DNA from: Cloacibacterium rupense
GTDB taxonomy: Bacteria; Bacteroidota; Bacteroidia; Flavobacteriales; Weeksellaceae
Assembly (NCBI RefSeq): GCF_014645495.1
Contig: NZ_BMLV01000005.1
Location: 182,578-246,577 of the forward strand
Direction of reading: 5' to 3'
Length of the DNA: 64,000 nucleotides
The notes under the pieces are model-generated. The model made no database searches. It had not been told where the DNA came from and saw only the letters and a program-made list of their open reading frames with translations. A program made the position numbers and the translations under genes. Shown in pieces: positions 63,212-64,000 of the stretch. Position 1 is the first letter of the stretch, and every line of letters begins with the position of its first letter.

Positions 63212-64000
63212 TTAAGAATTTTCTAAAATATATTTAAACATCAATGGTGCACAAATGGTAGCATCACTTTCTACGATGTATTTCGGCGTGGTGATATCTA
63301 GCTTGCCCCAAGTAATTTTTTCGTTCGGAACTGCCCCAGAATATGAACCATAAGAAGTGGTAGAATCTGAAATCTGACAGAAATAACTCCAGAATGGGAT
63401 GTCGTGCATTTCCATATCTTGGTACAACATTGGCACTACACAAATTGGGAAATCTCCTGCAATACCCCCACCAATTTGGAAGAAACCTACACCTTTTCCG
63501 CTGCAATTTTTCGGGTACCAATCTGCCAAAAACATCATATATTCTATTCCAGATTTCATGGTAGAAGCTTGCAAATCTCCCTTTATACAGTAGCTTGCAA
63601 AGATATTACCCATGGTAGAATCTTCCCATCCTGGTACTACAATTGGCAAATTCTTTTCGGCCGCAGCAATCATCCAAGAATTTTCTCTTGGGATTTCATA
63701 ATACTGTTCTAAAACTCCCGAAAGTATCATTTTATACATATATTCGTGCGGAAAATATCTTTCTCCTTTAGAATCTGCATCTTTCCAAATTTCATAGATG
63801 TGTTTTTGCAACCTACGGAAAGCTTCTTCTTCTGGGATACAAGTATCCGTCACTCTATTGAGACCTCTTTCTAGCAATGCCCACTCTTCTTGCGGTGTCA
63901 AATCTCTGTAATGAGGTACTCTTTCGTAGTGAGAATGCGCCACCAAATTCATTAAATCTTCCTCTAAATTGGCACCTGTACAAGAAATAATATCTACTTT
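63212..64000 (-). CDS. Deoxyhypusine synthase-like protein (5' end outside window)
   Basis: The open frame continues past the window edge; the visible 262 residues or so lack only the N-terminus. Near the edge SCTGANLEEDLMNLVAHSHY is the NAD-binding part of the family; later come VVPGWEDSTMGNIFASY, GIEYMMFLADWYPKN, GGGIAGDFPICVVPML and ITWGKLDI, where the Lys of WGK corresponds to the active-site Lys. Eukaryotic and archaeal enzymes modify eIF5A with spermidine; bacterial relatives are thought to act in polyamine metabolism, for example as homospermidine synthase-like enzymes. Which applies here is not known. Confidence 0.9.
   Translation of the reverse strand, partial: KVDIISCTGANLEEDLMNLVAHSHYERVPHYRDLTPQEEWALLERGLNRVTDTCIPEEEAFRRLQKHIYEIWKDADSKGERYFPHEYMYKMILSGVLEQYYEIPRENSWMIAAAEKNLPIVVPGWEDSTMGNIFASYCIKGDLQASTMKSGIEYMMFLADWYPKNCSGKGVGFFQIGGGIAGDFPICVVPMLYQDMEMHDIPFWSYFCQISDSTTSYGSYSGAVPNEKITWGKLDITTPKYIVESDATICAPLMFKYILENS

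Overview
The window looks like chromosomal backbone of a low-GC member of the Flavobacteriia, most likely a Chryseobacterium/Cloacibacterium-type Weeksellaceae. Evidence: a type B T9SS sorting domain; many Bacteroidetes -7 promoter elements (TAnnTTTG); almost no Shine-Dalgarno sequences; families typical of the class (DUF4292, DUF4254, DUF4252, DUF2851, MetH encoded in two pieces, fused isobutyryl-CoA mutase); and a tmRNA tag, GNEEFALAA, of Bacteroidetes type. I see no rRNA, tRNA, insertion sequence, prophage, CRISPR array or recognisable defence system.

Layout. 1-8.7 kb: secreted peptidases (M43 lipoprotein, M1), a repeat-rich T9SS surface protein, a 2,4-dienoyl-CoA reductase-type SDR, a YhhN membrane protein and a nitroreductase. 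8.7-13.1 kb: M16 protease and dihydroorotase. 13.2-20.5 kb: a plus-strand block with flippase, dut, sugar nucleotidyltransferase, DUF4292 lipoprotein, EnvC-like protein, TatA, DUF4254, small lipoprotein and RibA. 20.6-27.8 kb: DeoD, lipoprotein, NagZ-type GH3, BshA, DUF2851, DUF58. 27.8-35.8 kb: GH63-like glucosidase, divergent from a methionine/folate cluster (SAM riboswitch, metH in two pieces, metF). 35.9-45.1 kb: minus-strand block with GH13, PfkB kinase, tmRNA, RuvC, an orphan protein with kinase-like motifs, desaturase and IcmF. 45.1-47.4 kb: rplM-rpsI-rpsB. 47.4-54.4 kb: TrmB, four paralogous secreted proteins, SIMPL, GNAT, PspC, MazG-like. 54.4-61.3 kb: beta-helix lipoprotein, L31, GlmU-like protein and an ECF sigma/DUF4252/GIN-domain operon. 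61.3-64 kb: RecA, alkyltransferase-like protein, and a deoxyhypusine synthase-like gene cut by the window edge.

How the genes work together. The clearest circuit is the SAM-I riboswitch before the methionine synthase halves, with methylenetetrahydrofolate reductase downstream. Envelope genes are numerous. The ECF sigma, its presumed anti-sigma and two DUF4252 proteins look like a self-contained envelope-response operon. The most interesting unexplained items are structured leaders before the ribosomal protein genes, a composite intergenic repeat found twice, an orphan with kinase-like catalytic motifs, a cluster of four paralogous secreted proteins, and a near-palindromic operator candidate before recA.
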